Assembly: GCA_947463885.1 (NCBI GenBank)
Contig: CANHUQ010000003.1
Span: 1 to 48,714 of the forward strand
Reading direction: 5' to 3'
Origin: Burkholderiales bacterium
GTDB lineage: Bacteria > Pseudomonadota > Gammaproteobacteria > Burkholderiales > Burkholderiaceae_E
DNA: 48,714 nt
In this document: positions 17,531 through 26,764 of the stretch, piece by piece
Layout of the letters: each line of letters starts with the position of its first letter
How positions within the stretch are numbered: position 1 is the stretch's first letter
Position numbers and translations under genes: made by a program
The notes under the pieces: generated by a model
What the model was told of the DNA's origin: nothing
Database searches by the model: none
What the model saw: only the letters and a program-made list of their open reading frames with translations

Positions 17531-18742
17531 TCAGCGGGTTTCGGCGAACAATTCGCGACCGATCAGCATGCGCCGGATTTCGGAGGTGCCGGCGCCGATC
17601 TCGTAGAGCTTGGCATCGCGCCACAGTCGGCCCGTGGGCGAATCATTGAGATAGCCACTGCCGCCCAGGCACTGAATGGCCTCGCCGGCCATCCAGGTAG
17701 CTTTTTCGGCGGAATACAGAATGGCTGCGGCTGCGTCTTTGCGCAGCGTGCGCACGTCGATCTTGCCCTGGGCCGAGCGGTCGCACTGGCGCGCCACTTC
17801 GTAGACGTACGCACGGCAGGCCATCATGGTGCTGTACATGTCGGCGATCTTGCCCTGCATGAGCTGGAATTCGCCGATCGGCTGGCCGAACTGCTTGCGC
17901 TCATGCAGATAAGGCACCACCACGTCCATGCAGGCGCTCATGATGCCCAGCGGCCCGCCAGAGAGCACCGCACGCTCGAAATCCAGCCCGCTCATCAGCA
18001 CATTCGCACCGCGCCCCACCCCACTCATGACGTCACCACCCAGCCCGCCCAGCACGTTTTCGGCGGGCACGATGCAGTCCTGAAAGACGAGCTCACCGGT
18101 GTGGCTGCCGCGCATGCCAAGCTTGTCGAGCTTTTGTGCCACCGAAAAGCCCTTGAAGGTTTTCTCCACCAGGAATGCGGTGATGCCGCGTGCGCCGGCC
18201 TCCAGGTCGTTCTTGGCGTAGATGACCATGACATCGGCATCGGGCCCGTTGGTGATCCACATTTTGGTGCCGTTGAGCACCCAGTGATCGCCCTTGAGCT
18301 CAGCGCGCAGCTTCATGGACACGACGTCGGAGCCTGCGCCCGGCTCGCTCATGGCGAGCGCACCTACCCACTCTCCGGAGACGAGCTTGGGCAGATACTG
18401 GCGCTTTTGCCATTCGGTGCCATTGCGGTTGATCTGATTGACGCACAGGTTCGAGTGCGCGCCGTAGGACAGCCCCACCGATGCCGAGCCACGCGAGATT
18501 TCTTCCATGGCCACGACATGGGCGAGGTACCCCATGTCGCTGCCGCCATAGGCCTCGGGCACGGTCATGCCGTGCACGCCCAACTCGCCGAGCTTGCGCC
18601 AGAGGTCCATGGGGAACTGGTCGTGGCGATCGATGTCCGCGGCGCGCGGGGTGATTTCAGCCGCCGTGAACTGCTGCAGCGAATCGCGCAGCATGGCGAT
18701 GTCTTCGCCGAGGTCGAATTGCAATCCGGGGAGGTTCAGCAT
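17531..18742 (-). CDS. ivd: isovaleryl-CoA dehydrogenase
   Basis: 403 aa. Acyl-CoA dehydrogenase with the features that separate isovaleryl-CoA dehydrogenase from other family members: catalytic Glu256 in [15 protein letters not shown] (the position of human IVD Glu254) and no Glu at the SCAD-type position, where the sequence reads [30 protein letters not shown] and [13 protein letters not shown] are also typical. It oxidises isovaleryl-CoA to 3-methylcrotonyl-CoA, the substrate of MccB encoded in the same cluster. First gene of the minus-strand run, diverging from the hydrolase gene at 18848 over 105 bases, so the main promoter should be there. Also called liuA. Confidence 0.95.
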   Translation of the reverse strand: MLNLPGLQFDLGEDIAMLRDSLQQFTAAEITPRAADIDRHDQFPMDLWRKLGELGVHGMTVPEAYGGSDMGYLAHVVAMEEISRGSASVGLSYGAHSNLCVNQINRNGTEWQKRQYLPKLVSGEWVGALAMSEPGAGSDVVSMKLRAELKGDHWVLNGTKMWITNGPDADVMVIYAKNDLEAGARGITAFLVEKTFKGFSVAQKLDKLGMRGSHTGELVFQDCIVPAENVLGGLGGDVMSGVGRGANVLMSGLDFERAVLSGGPLGIMSACMDVVVPYLHERKQFGQPIGEFQLMQGKIADMYSTMMACRAYVYEVARQCDRSAQGKIDVRTLRKDAAAAILYSAEKATWMAGEAIQCLGGSGYLNDSPTGRLWRDAKLYEIGAGTSEIRRMLIGRELFAETR

Positions 18743-18847
18743 CAGGCGTTCCTGGAATCGAATCGTTTGGGATGACCGTGCGAAGCCCGTGCGCGCTTGC
18801 GGCTCCGGGTAGACTCACTCGCAATCAAGCCCCCGATTCTAGCCGCG

Positions 18848-19906
18848 ATGAACCTACTCGAACACGAGCTTAGCTACCCCCTGGGCGACACCCTGCCCGC
18901 TTTCGGCGGCAAGCTGGAAGTTGCCCCCGGTGTGTTCTGGTTACGCATGCCGCTGCCGTTTGCGCTGGATCACATCAACCTGTGGTTGTTGCGCGATGTG
19001 TTTCGGGGCCAGTCGGGATGGACGCTCATTGACTGCGGCATCTCGAGCGATGCGGTGCGCGGCCATTGGGACACGCTGATCGCACAGGAACTCGACGGCT
19101 TGCCGATCGTGCGCGTGCTGTGCACGCACCACCACCCGGACCATGTGGGCTTGGCCGGGATGCTCACGGAGCGCTTTTCCGCGCCGCTGTGGATGACGCT
19201 GGGCGAATACACGGTCGGGCGCATCCTGTCGGTGATCATGCCGGGCAGCGATCCGCAAGCCACCTACAAGCACTATCTTCGCAACGGCATGCAGGACAGC
19301 CCTCAGCTCGATGCGCTGAAGGTGCGCAGCAGCTCGCACTTTCCAAGCCTGGTGCCGTCCATGCCGCAGCGTTTCCGCCGCATCCTGGACCATGAGGACA
19401 TTGCGATCGGTGAGCGCACCTGGCGCGTCATCATCGGCACCGGGCATTCACATGAACATGCCGCGCTGCACTGCGAAGCCGAGGATCTGCTCATCTCGGG
19501 CGACATGGTGCTGCCGCGCATTTCCACCAATGTCTCGGTCTTCGACATGGAGCCCGAGGCGAATCCGCTCACCTGGTTTCTCGACTCACTCGGTCGCTTC
19601 GAGCCGTGCGCGCAGGACACCCTCGTGCTGCCCTCGCATGGCCGACCCTTTCGCGGATTGCATCGGCGCATTGCACAACTGCGCGCGCATCATGCCGAGC
19701 GGCTGACGGTCATCGAGGCCGCCTGCCGTGAGCGGCCGCGCCACGGCGCCGAGTCGGTGAAGATCATTTTCGGGCGCGAGTTCGATGCCCACCAGATGAT
19801 GTTCGCGCTCGGTGAGTCGCTCGCGCACCTGCACGCACTTTGGTACGACGGCCGATTGCGCCGCGAGCTGGGCGCTGACGGCGTGCTGCGCTTTGCGGCG
19901 ACCTGA
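18848..19906 (+). CDS. metallo-beta-lactamase-fold hydrolase
   Basis: 352 aa from the ATG at 18848 (the frame is open 17 codons earlier, with no domain support). Zinc-binding motifs are complete: THHHPDHVG (HxHxDH), GTGHSHEHAALH, SGDMVLP and a final His in LPSHGRP. The C-terminal helical part (about 270-352) resembles LACTB2/glyoxalase-II-like proteins with a winged-helix end. Probable thioester or phosphoester hydrolase in the cytosol; its position divergent from the isovaleryl-CoA dehydrogenase operon suggests a role with acyl thioesters, which is inference. No signal peptide, so not a secreted beta-lactamase. Confidence 0.88.
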   Translation: MNLLEHELSYPLGDTLPAFGGKLEVAPGVFWLRMPLPFALDHINLWLLRDVFRGQSGWTLIDCGISSDAVRGHWDTLIAQELDGLPIVRVLCTHHHPDHVGLAGMLTERFSAPLWMTLGEYTVGRILSVIMPGSDPQATYKHYLRNGMQDSPQLDALKVRSSSHFPSLVPSMPQRFRRILDHEDIAIGERTWRVIIGTGHSHEHAALHCEAEDLLISGDMVLPRISTNVSVFDMEPEANPLTWFLDSLGRFEPCAQDTLVLPSHGRPFRGLHRRIAQLRAHHAERLTVIEAACRERPRHGAESVKIIFGREFDAHQMMFALGESLAHLHALWYDGRLRRELGADGVLRFAAT

Positions 19907-19930
19907 TCGGTCAGTCGCACCGAGCCTGCG

Positions 19931-21133
19931 TTACACCTGACGCGGCCGCACCTTCGCAGCTGCCTGCTTGGCATTCGCGCGCGCCGTGTCGATATCGTCT
20001 GCGCGGGCCAGTGCCACACCCATGCGTCGCTTCAGGAAAGACTCGGGCTTGCCGAAGAGCCGCAGATCGGTGCCCGGCACCGAGAGCGCCTCGTCCACGC
20101 CATCAAAGACAATGCCGCGTGCCTGCACGCCGCCGTAGATCACGGCGCTCGCTCCGGGGTTGCGCAGCGATGTATCCACCGGCAACCCCAGGATGGCGCG
20201 CGCATGCAACTCGAACTCGGACTGATGTTGGGTCGCCATGGTGACCATGCCGGTATCGTGAGGCCGTGGGCTCACTTCCGAGAACCACACGGCGTCGCCC
20301 TTCACGAACAACTCCACGCCGAACAAACCCGCCCCGCCCAGCGCACTGGTGACCGCTTCGGCCATCTCGCGCGAACGCTTCAGGGCGGCCGCGCTCATCG
20401 GCTGCGGCTGCCAACTCTCCACATAGTCGCCCGCCACCTGCACGTGACCGATGGGCTCGCAAAAATGCGTGGCCATCTGGCCGGTTGCGTTGGCGGCGCG
20501 TACCGTGAGCAGCGTGATTTCATAGTCGAAATCAATGAAGCCTTCCACGATGACCCGCCCTGCGTCCACCCGCCCGCCGGTGCCGGCATAGGACCATGCG
20601 GCGGCCACTTCCTCGGGCGAATCGACTTTCGATTGGCCTTTGCCCGACGACGACATCACGGGCTTCACGATGCACGGGTAGCCGATGCCGTCATCGATCG
20701 CGGCCTGCAGTTCAGCCAGACTGCTGGCAAAGCGATACGGCGAGGTCGCCAGCCCAAGCTCTTCAGCGGCCAGGCGTCGGATACCCTCACGATTCATCGT
20801 GAGCCATGCCGCGCGTGCGGTGGGGGTGACCGCCACCACGCCTTCGCGCTCAAGCTCCATGAGGGTGGAGGTGGCGATGGCCTCGATTTCGGGGACCACG
20901 CGCATGGGTTGTTCACGTTCGATCAGGGCACGCAATTGCGCGCCGTCTGTCATGTCGATCACATGTGCCCGATGCGCCACCTGCTGACCCGGGGCGTCGC
21001 CGTAGCGATCGACGGCGATCACTTCGACGCCCAGACGCTGCAGCGCGATGATCACTTCTTTGCCGAGTTCGCCCGCGCCCAGAAACATGATGCGGGTGGC
21101 CGAAGAGGAAAGAGGGGTGCCTAGCGTCGTCAT
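19931..21133 (-). CDS. purT: formate-dependent phosphoribosylglycinamide formyltransferase
   Basis: 400 aa, normal PurT length. ATP-grasp enzyme that makes formylglycinamide ribonucleotide from GAR, formate and ATP in purine synthesis, in place of the folate-dependent PurN. Visible: nucleotide-fold start [52 protein letters not shown] (ATP-grasp lysine loop), and [14 protein letters not shown] near the metal site. It converges with the metallo-hydrolase gene over a 24-base gap that holds a small inverted repeat (TCGGT/ACCGA, 19907-19923), and is nine bases downstream of the membrane protein gene. Confidence 0.96.
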   Translation of the reverse strand: MTTLGTPLSSSATRIMFLGAGELGKEVIIALQRLGVEVIAVDRYGDAPGQQVAHRAHVIDMTDGAQLRALIEREQPMRVVPEIEAIATSTLMELEREGVVAVTPTARAAWLTMNREGIRRLAAEELGLATSPYRFASSLAELQAAIDDGIGYPCIVKPVMSSSGKGQSKVDSPEEVAAAWSYAGTGGRVDAGRVIVEGFIDFDYEITLLTVRAANATGQMATHFCEPIGHVQVAGDYVESWQPQPMSAAALKRSREMAEAVTSALGGAGLFGVELFVKGDAVWFSEVSPRPHDTGMVTMATQHQSEFELHARAILGLPVDTSLRNPGASAVIYGGVQARGIVFDGVDEALSVPGTDLRLFGKPESFLKRRMGVALARADDIDTARANAKQAAAKVRPRQV

Positions 21134-21142
21134 GGTGAATGC

Positions 21143-23242
21143 CTATTTGAGCACTTCGAACAGGTTGTGATGGTCATCGGTCCAGGTGGCGCGACCGTCG
21201 GGTGGGGCCTGTGGCGTGAGTCCGCCTTGGGCCCGCAGCGTGTTGGCGAGACTCGGTTGGGCCGTCAAGACAATCCAGTCCGAGCGATAGGTGTGATGGC
21301 TTGCTGCAGGCTCATCCGAGATCAGGACGGCCTGCATGCCGGTCTCGTCGGCCAGCCGGCGCACCACACCCTTCAGATCAAGGTAGCGGTTGGTCACGTG
21401 AAACGCCACGGCACCCTGTTCAGCCAGATGGCGACGATAAACCGCGAGCGCCTCGCGTGTCAGCAAATGGACCGGAATGGAGTCGCTGGAGAAGGCGTCG
21501 ACCGCCAGCACATCGAATCGCTGCGCGGTCTCGCCCTCGAGCATGAGTCGCGCATCGCCGAGTACCTCCTGGATCTGCGCGGCCGAGTCGCTCAGATACG
21601 TGAATTGGCTACGGGCCAGTTCAAAGACGGCGGGGTTCAGTTCATACAACCGATACACGTCGCCCGTGCGACCGTAGCCCGCCAGTGTGCCGATGCCCAC
21701 GCCAATGAGCCCGACCCGCAAGGGGGTGGTGCCGCGTGCAGCCTGTTGTGCCGCAATCAGTTGCCCGATGCCCGACTGCGGACCGTAGTAGGTGGTGGGC
21801 TCCTTGCGCCGCGAGGGGTCTGTAAATTGCTCACCATGCAGGATCTCGCCATGCAGCAGTTGTCGTCTGGCCTGAAGTGGTCCCTGGCCTTCGACGGCGC
21901 GCACGCGCAGGGTGCCATAGAAGTTGCGTGACACTTCACGCATCTCGCCCCGGATCCACCCCACATAATCGCCCAGCAGCGTCGCGCATCCCACCACCGC
22001 CAACAACCCGATGAGCTTGATGGCCAGATGCGGGGTGCGGCCTGTCTCACGCGATGTGGCGGTGGCGGACAGGGTGACACCCAAGGCTGCCACGATGGTC
22101 AGTGCAATGGGCAACTCCCAGTACCAGCTGAACAGCAGCGGCGCCGCAATGCCAACCAGCAATCCGCCGATCGCACCGCCCAGCGACACCATCAGATAAA
22201 AACGGGTCAGGTGGGTGGGCGACGGTTTGCGCGCCACCAGCTCCCCATGCACAAACATGCACGTCAGAAACAGGCCCACCGCATACAACGGCACCGCGTA
22301 GCGAATGGGAATCAGTCCGCGCTGTAGCCCTGCATCACCGAAGCGCAGGGTCAGTCCGGCGAGCATCACGCCGCACGCAATGACCGCCAGCGGCCGCATG
22401 AGTGCAGGCCGGTACCAGCCTTCGCCATCGAAACACAGGATGAAGGTGATCAGGTACAGGGCCAGCGGCAAGACCCACAAGAACGGGATGGAGGCGACGT
22501 TTTGCGTAATGTGGGTGGTCACGGCCAGCAGCAGGACGGACCCCAGCCCTGCCAGCAGCAGCCACATCGCTTGAGCCCCTACAGTTGGGGGCGGGCTGAC
22601 GATCGTGCTGGCGGGCTCGTCGCTGATCGTGTGCGCTGCGAGTGGGGCAGGCCCTGTGGTGCGTAGTCGTGCGCCCCGCCAGGCGGCGGCGATCGCCAGC
22701 ACGGCAAACGCGATATAGGCCACCGACCAGCCGATCGACTGCGTCCGGGCCTGTGCGTAGGGCTCGATCAGTGGCGGATAGGCGATCAGCGCTGTCATGG
22801 ATGCCAGATTGGACAGCGCATAGAGTCGGTAGACCCGCGCCGAGCTGAATTCGCGCGTGAACCACGCCTGCACCAATGGCCCGGTGGTGGCCAGCATCAG
22901 GTAAGGCAAGCCGATCGTCAGTGTGAGCAGCCACAGGATGTCGGCGATCGGATGACTGCCGCCAGTGGGCTTGAGGGCCTCCGCCGCAGTGATCGGCAGG
23001 CACAGTGCGCTGGCCAGCAGCAAGGTGGTGTGCACGATCGCCTGCTTGCGCGGCGTGAGTTTGCGGATGACGAAGTCGGAGTAAAAATAGCCGGCTAGCA
23101 GGACGACCTGGAAAAAGACCATGCAGGTGGTCCACACCGCTGCAGATCCGCCGAACCAGGGCAGGATCTGTCTGGCAATGATCGGTTGCACGAGAAAGAG
23201 CAGGAACGCTGAGAGCGCGATCGTGAGGGCATGCAGGGTCAT
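21143..23242 (-). CDS. membrane protein with C-terminal spermidine-synthase-like domain
   Basis: 699 aa from the ATG at 23242; a GTG two codons earlier is less well spaced from the AAGG upstream. The N-terminal part (to about residue 430) has many hydrophobic segments of an MFS-like transporter, starting FLLFLVQPIIARQILPWFGG, the hallmark of fused MFS/spermidine-synthase proteins. The C-terminal part (about 500-690) is a Rossmann methyltransferase-like domain with GLIGVGIGTLAGYGR, LYELNPAVFELA and LAVDAFSSDSIPVHLLT. Whether it makes polyamines is unproven; the AdoMet-type GxGxG is only partly kept. It probably forms a pair with purT, nine bases downstream. Confidence 0.85.
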   Translation of the reverse strand: MTLHALTIALSAFLLFLVQPIIARQILPWFGGSAAVWTTCMVFFQVVLLAGYFYSDFVIRKLTPRKQAIVHTTLLLASALCLPITAAEALKPTGGSHPIADILWLLTLTIGLPYLMLATTGPLVQAWFTREFSSARVYRLYALSNLASMTALIAYPPLIEPYAQARTQSIGWSVAYIAFAVLAIAAAWRGARLRTTGPAPLAAHTISDEPASTIVSPPPTVGAQAMWLLLAGLGSVLLLAVTTHITQNVASIPFLWVLPLALYLITFILCFDGEGWYRPALMRPLAVIACGVMLAGLTLRFGDAGLQRGLIPIRYAVPLYAVGLFLTCMFVHGELVARKPSPTHLTRFYLMVSLGGAIGGLLVGIAAPLLFSWYWELPIALTIVAALGVTLSATATSRETGRTPHLAIKLIGLLAVVGCATLLGDYVGWIRGEMREVSRNFYGTLRVRAVEGQGPLQARRQLLHGEILHGEQFTDPSRRKEPTTYYGPQSGIGQLIAAQQAARGTTPLRVGLIGVGIGTLAGYGRTGDVYRLYELNPAVFELARSQFTYLSDSAAQIQEVLGDARLMLEGETAQRFDVLAVDAFSSDSIPVHLLTREALAVYRRHLAEQGAVAFHVTNRYLDLKGVVRRLADETGMQAVLISDEPAASHHTYRSDWIVLTAQPSLANTLRAQGGLTPQAPPDGRATWTDDHHNLFEVLK

Positions 23243-23278
23243 CGGCACAACGCCTTAACGTAGAACAACATGAGGGAG

Positions 23279-24067
23279 TCAGGCCAGACCGAGTGCTGCG
23301 AATTGCTGGTTGACCGCTTGTGCCCAACCGCGATTGGCGGCCGGGCTGGCTGGACTGGGATGCAGAATCTGACCGATACGCAGTGCATCGCGAACGGCCT
23401 GCTCAACAGGGGCGCGTGTATTGGTGTGGGCCACGACGGCGCGCAGGCGTTGCTCGGCAAAGCCACCAATGCCGATCGCCCAGTGCGGTGCAAGCAGCGA
23501 CAGCGCCTGCGCCAGATGGCGGTCGCAGGCCTGCTGCACGGGTGCGAATTCCGCTGCAGGCAATTGCACCGGCGTGCGGTTGCGCCCCGATGCCTCCAGC
23601 CACACCAACGGGCAGTAGTTCAGCACGAAACACTGTTCAAAGAATTGCTCAGCGCTGCCCCAGCGCGCAGCCGCCCAAGCCCACAGACGTCGCCCGCTGA
23701 CTTCAGAGCGCTGGCATGCAAAACCTTCGATCTTGCGTTTGGGGTGCATGCTGGCGGGTGTCTGCACGGGGGCTTCAATGCCCATCCAGTCGCGCACCGC
23801 ACTGATTTCGCCAAAGGGCACGCCGGTCTGCATCATCCCGAACGGCCCCGGGTTCATGCCCAGCAGAACGATGCGTTTGGGGCCGTTGCCGTAGCGGCGC
23901 ACGTAGGCTTCAAACGGTTGCCAGGCGTAGGCGTGCGGGTCATAGACCTGCACGACGGGGTCGGCAAAGCGCAGTCTGCCCAGCGAGGCAGAGAGCTCGC
24001 GCGCAGCCTGCAGCAAACCATCGGCGATACGACCTTCGGCGGCGGATGAATCAGACATGGCTGACAT
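23279..24067 (-). CDS. SMUG1-type single-strand-selective uracil-DNA glycosylase
   Basis: 262 aa. The two active-site motifs of SMUG1-family glycosylases are present: GMNPGPFGMMQTGVPFGE (from residue 70) and HPSPASPAAN (from 236). Between them are the segments SGRRLWAWA and CFVLNYCPLVWLE, expected for the fold. It would excise uracil and oxidised pyrimidines such as 5-hydroxymethyluracil from DNA. SMUG-type enzymes are less common in bacteria than Ung. The start could also be the ATG three codons later. It diverges from the cupin gene at 24160 over a gap with a 6-base dyad. Confidence 0.9.
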   Translation of the reverse strand: MSAMSDSSAAEGRIADGLLQAARELSASLGRLRFADPVVQVYDPHAYAWQPFEAYVRRYGNGPKRIVLLGMNPGPFGMMQTGVPFGEISAVRDWMGIEAPVQTPASMHPKRKIEGFACQRSEVSGRRLWAWAAARWGSAEQFFEQCFVLNYCPLVWLEASGRNRTPVQLPAAEFAPVQQACDRHLAQALSLLAPHWAIGIGGFAEQRLRAVVAHTNTRAPVEQAVRDALRIGQILHPSPASPAANRGWAQAVNQQFAALGLA

Positions 24068-24072
24068 CGTAA

Positions 24073-24090
24073 CAATTCACCTGCGAATTG
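24073..24090. promoter_or_regulatory. inverted repeat in divergent promoter region
   Basis: CAATTC-ACCTGC-GAATTG is a perfect 6-base dyad in the 92-base gap between the glycosylase gene and the divergent cupin gene. AT-rich arms in a GC-rich gap suggest a regulator binding site, but no cognate regulator is next to it. Confidence 0.35.
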
Positions 24091-24159
24091 CCGCAGCAGC
24101 CCCGATAGCGAAGTGCGGTAACCTGCGGCCTGCCGTGACTTCGCCCATACCGCATTGCC

Positions 24160-24696
24160 ATGAACAAGCCCGCCGAGTTGCCGTTTCGCGCTGAAGACCG
24201 CACCCCCTATCAGGGCCAGCAGCCTTGGGGCATGTCGCCCGACATGGTGATTCCCGATGTCCTGGAACATGACGAACGCATGTGGGCGCCGCTGGGGCCC
24301 GGTTTGTGGTCGCGCCCGCTGCTCCTGAACACGACCCAGGGCTACTACGTGCACATGCTCAAGGTGAAGCGCTCGGGTCTGCTGCAGCGCCACCGCCACT
24401 CGGGCCATGTGCACGCCTGGGTGATCCGCGGCAAATGGCATTACCTCGAGCACGATTGGGTGGCCGAAGAGGGCAGCTATATCTATGAGCCCCCAGGCGA
24501 GACCCACACGCTGGTGGTTCCTGACGATTGTCAGGACATGGTGACCCTTTTCACCGTGCACGGTGCACTGATTTATGTCGACCCGCATGGCCAGGCTGTG
24601 GGCTATGAAGACGTGTTCACCCGCATCGAAAAGTACCGCGCGCATTTCGAATCAGTCGGCCTGGGCACCGATTACATCAAGCGCTTCATGCGCTGA
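24160..24696 (+). CDS. cupin dioxygenase, 2,4'-dihydroxyacetophenone dioxygenase family
   Basis: 178 aa, a single cupin barrel. Motif 1 is LLQRHRHSGHVHAWVIRG (His78, His80, with His83/His85 following) and motif 2 is GSYIYEPPGETHTLV (Glu114, His116), providing an iron-binding 3-His or 2-His/Glu set. Overall layout, including the start PEDxTP-like RAEDRTPY and the ending IEKYRAHFESVGLG, matches the 2,4'-dihydroxyacetophenone dioxygenase family, which cleaves a C-C bond next to a ketone using O2. The real substrate here is unknown. It is followed on the same strand by an oxidoreductase and a quinone reductase, forming a possible three-gene catabolic unit. Confidence 0.8.
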   Translation: MNKPAELPFRAEDRTPYQGQQPWGMSPDMVIPDVLEHDERMWAPLGPGLWSRPLLLNTTQGYYVHMLKVKRSGLLQRHRHSGHVHAWVIRGKWHYLEHDWVAEEGSYIYEPPGETHTLVVPDDCQDMVTLFTVHGALIYVDPHGQAVGYEDVFTRIEKYRAHFESVGLGTDYIKRFMR

Positions 24697-24767
24697 CAAA
24701 GTTGGGCCGTGTGATGGATCGCGGCCCGTGTTGATGCAGAGGGTTCCGACGCGGTGCGGATAAGCGG

Positions 24768-25736
24768 ATGAAGTCATTCGGAATGGCCGTGATCGGCCTG
24801 GGCGTCGTTGGGCGGCGCATGCTGGAGCAGGCCCAAATCAGCCGGGGTGTGCGGGTGGTATCGGCGTGGGATCTGTCTGCTGCCGTGCGACAGGCTGCTG
24901 CGGCCGACTTCCCCGGGCTGCCCATGGCCCACAGCGCAGCCGACGCCATCGAACGCCTCGATGTCGATGTGGTGTACGTAGCGGTTCCGCCCCTTGCCCA
25001 TGCGGACTATGTCCGAGCCGCGGTGGCTGCGGGCAAGGCAGTGTTCTGCGAGAAGCCGCTGGGCGTGGACCTCGCCGATAGCCGTGCACTGGTCGAGGAA
25101 GTTGGGCGCAGCGGTGTAGCGCAGGCCGTCAACTTTGTGTTTGCTTCGTCAGCGGCAGTCGATGCGCTGGCGCGCGCCGTGCGCGATCCGGCCTTTGGCC
25201 TGAGAGCGGTTGAAATCCGAACGCAGTTTCAACTCTGGCCACGCGCCTGGCAGGCTGGAGCGACCTGGCTGCAGCGGTCCGATCAGGGCGGATTCACGCG
25301 CGAAGTGTTATCGCATTTCATCTATTTGCTGCATCGCGTGCTGGGCCCGCTCACGCATCATGGTGCCTATGCTTGCGGGCCATCGCCTGAGCTCGCTGAA
25401 ACTGCGCTCGCCGCCAGTCTGTCGTGCGGCGGCGTGCCCGTGAGCATCACGGGCGCAGTGGGCGGGCAGCCGCCTGACCTCATTGAAGCGCGTTTCATTG
25501 GGGCAACACAGACGCTGCGTCTGAGCGACTGGTATCGCCTGGAGGCTTTCGGTCCGCAGTGCCCTGCAGGCCAGGCCGTGCAGGGGCTGCCCGACGACCC
25601 GCGCCAGGCCACCTATCAACGCCAACTGGATCAGTTGCACGCGATGTTGAGCGGTGAGCCCCATTCGCTGCCTAGTTTTGCGGATGCGCTGGCGGTCCAG
25701 ACTCACATCGAAACCCTGTTGTCTTCCCGGATCTGA
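24768..25736 (+). CDS. Gfo/Idh/MocA family oxidoreductase
   Basis: 322 aa. N-terminal Rossmann fold with VIGLGVVGRRML (NAD(P)-binding) and the family signature VFCEKPLGVDLADS near residue 90, then an alpha/beta C-terminal substrate domain (about 120-320). It would oxidise or reduce a sugar-like or other hydroxylated substrate. A hairpin-capable repeat (GGGCCG/CGGCCC, 24704-24727) lies in the 71-base gap after the cupin gene. The next gene starts two bases after its stop, so they are co-transcribed. Substrate unknown. Confidence 0.85.
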   Translation: MKSFGMAVIGLGVVGRRMLEQAQISRGVRVVSAWDLSAAVRQAAAADFPGLPMAHSAADAIERLDVDVVYVAVPPLAHADYVRAAVAAGKAVFCEKPLGVDLADSRALVEEVGRSGVAQAVNFVFASSAAVDALARAVRDPAFGLRAVEIRTQFQLWPRAWQAGATWLQRSDQGGFTREVLSHFIYLLHRVLGPLTHHGAYACGPSPELAETALAASLSCGGVPVSITGAVGGQPPDLIEARFIGATQTLRLSDWYRLEAFGPQCPAGQAVQGLPDDPRQATYQRQLDQLHAMLSGEPHSLPSFADALAVQTHIETLLSSRI

Positions 25737-25738
25737 TC

Positions 25739-26743
25739 ATGCCTATCCCTTCTTCCATGCGCGGTATCGACCACGGTGCCGGTGGCGGCCCTGAAGTGCT
25801 GCATATCGCGCCACGCGAGGTGCCGGAGGTCGGCGCCGGCGAAGTGCTCATTGAAGTGGTTGCGGCGGGCGTTAACCGGCCCGATTGCATCCAGCGTAGC
25901 GGTCGTTATCCGCCACCCAAGGACGCCTCGCCGCATCTCGGCCTGGAAGTCTCCGGGCGGATCGCTGCTGTCGGTCAGGGCGTGACCGAATGGAAGCGTG
26001 GTGATGCCGTATGCGCGCTCACCAATGGCGGTGGCTATGCCGAATACGTGACCGCGCCTGAAGGCCAGGTGCTGCCTGTGCCCCAGGGGCTGACGATGTT
26101 GCAGGCCGCTGCCCTGCCCGAAACCTACTTCACGGTCTGGGCCAATCTGGTCGAGGGCGGGCGTCTGGCCAAGGGCGATGTGGTGCTGATTCACGGTGGC
26201 TCCTCGGGGATCGGCATGACGGCCATCCAGATGGCCAAGGCCTGGGGCGCAACGGTTTACTGCACCGTGGGCAATGCCGAGAAAGCCCAAGCCTGCCGAG
26301 CTGTGGGCGCCGATGCAGCGATCGACTATCGGCGCCAGGACTTTGTGCAGGAGACCATGCGCCTCAGTGGCAGCCGCGGGGTCGATCTGATCCTGGACAT
26401 GGTCGGCGGCCCCTACATCGAGAAGAACCTCAAGCTGCTGGCCGTGGACGGCCGACTGGTCCAGATCGCTTTCCTGCAGCCTTCGCGGGTCGAGATCGAC
26501 CTCATGCCGGTCATGACCAAACGGCTGACCTTCACGGGCTCCACCATGCGCCCGCGCTCGGCCGCCAACAAGGCCGCGATCGCTCAGAACCTGCGTACGC
26601 AGATCTGGCCGCTGCTTGAGCAGGGCAAGCTGCTGCCATCGATCTTCAAGGTGTTTGCGCTCGAGCAGGCTGCTCAGGCGCATGCGCTCATGGAGAGTTC
26701 CGAGCACATCGGCAAGATCATGTTGGCGGTCAAGCCGTCCTGA
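25739..26743 (+). CDS. NAD(P)H-quinone oxidoreductase, PIG3/QOR type
   Basis: 334 aa, zinc-independent medium-chain dehydrogenase. GroES-like N-terminal domain (AAGVNRPDCIQRSGRYPPP, GLEVSGRIAAVGQGV) and a Rossmann domain with VVLIHGGSSGIGMTAIQMAK (NADPH-binding), then GVDLILDMVGGPYIEKNL and the RLTFTGSTMRPRS loop typical of TP53I3/PIG3-like quinone oxidoreductases. It would reduce quinones by one electron with NADPH. It lies two bases after the oxidoreductase gene and converges on rodA. Confidence 0.9.
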   Translation: MPIPSSMRGIDHGAGGGPEVLHIAPREVPEVGAGEVLIEVVAAGVNRPDCIQRSGRYPPPKDASPHLGLEVSGRIAAVGQGVTEWKRGDAVCALTNGGGYAEYVTAPEGQVLPVPQGLTMLQAAALPETYFTVWANLVEGGRLAKGDVVLIHGGSSGIGMTAIQMAKAWGATVYCTVGNAEKAQACRAVGADAAIDYRRQDFVQETMRLSGSRGVDLILDMVGGPYIEKNLKLLAVDGRLVQIAFLQPSRVEIDLMPVMTKRLTFTGSTMRPRSAANKAAIAQNLRTQIWPLLEQGKLLPSIFKVFALEQAAQAHALMESSEHIGKIMLAVKPS

Positions 26744-26764
26744 CCGCGTCTGGCTGTCCGGGTG

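Noticed and set aside
16946-18775. Very long open frame (609 codons) on the plus strand opposite aceK and ivd
   Set aside because: It is a GC-rich antisense shadow: both genes on the other strand have complete catalytic motifs, while the antisense product is His/Ala/Arg-rich with no recognisable domain or ribosome site.
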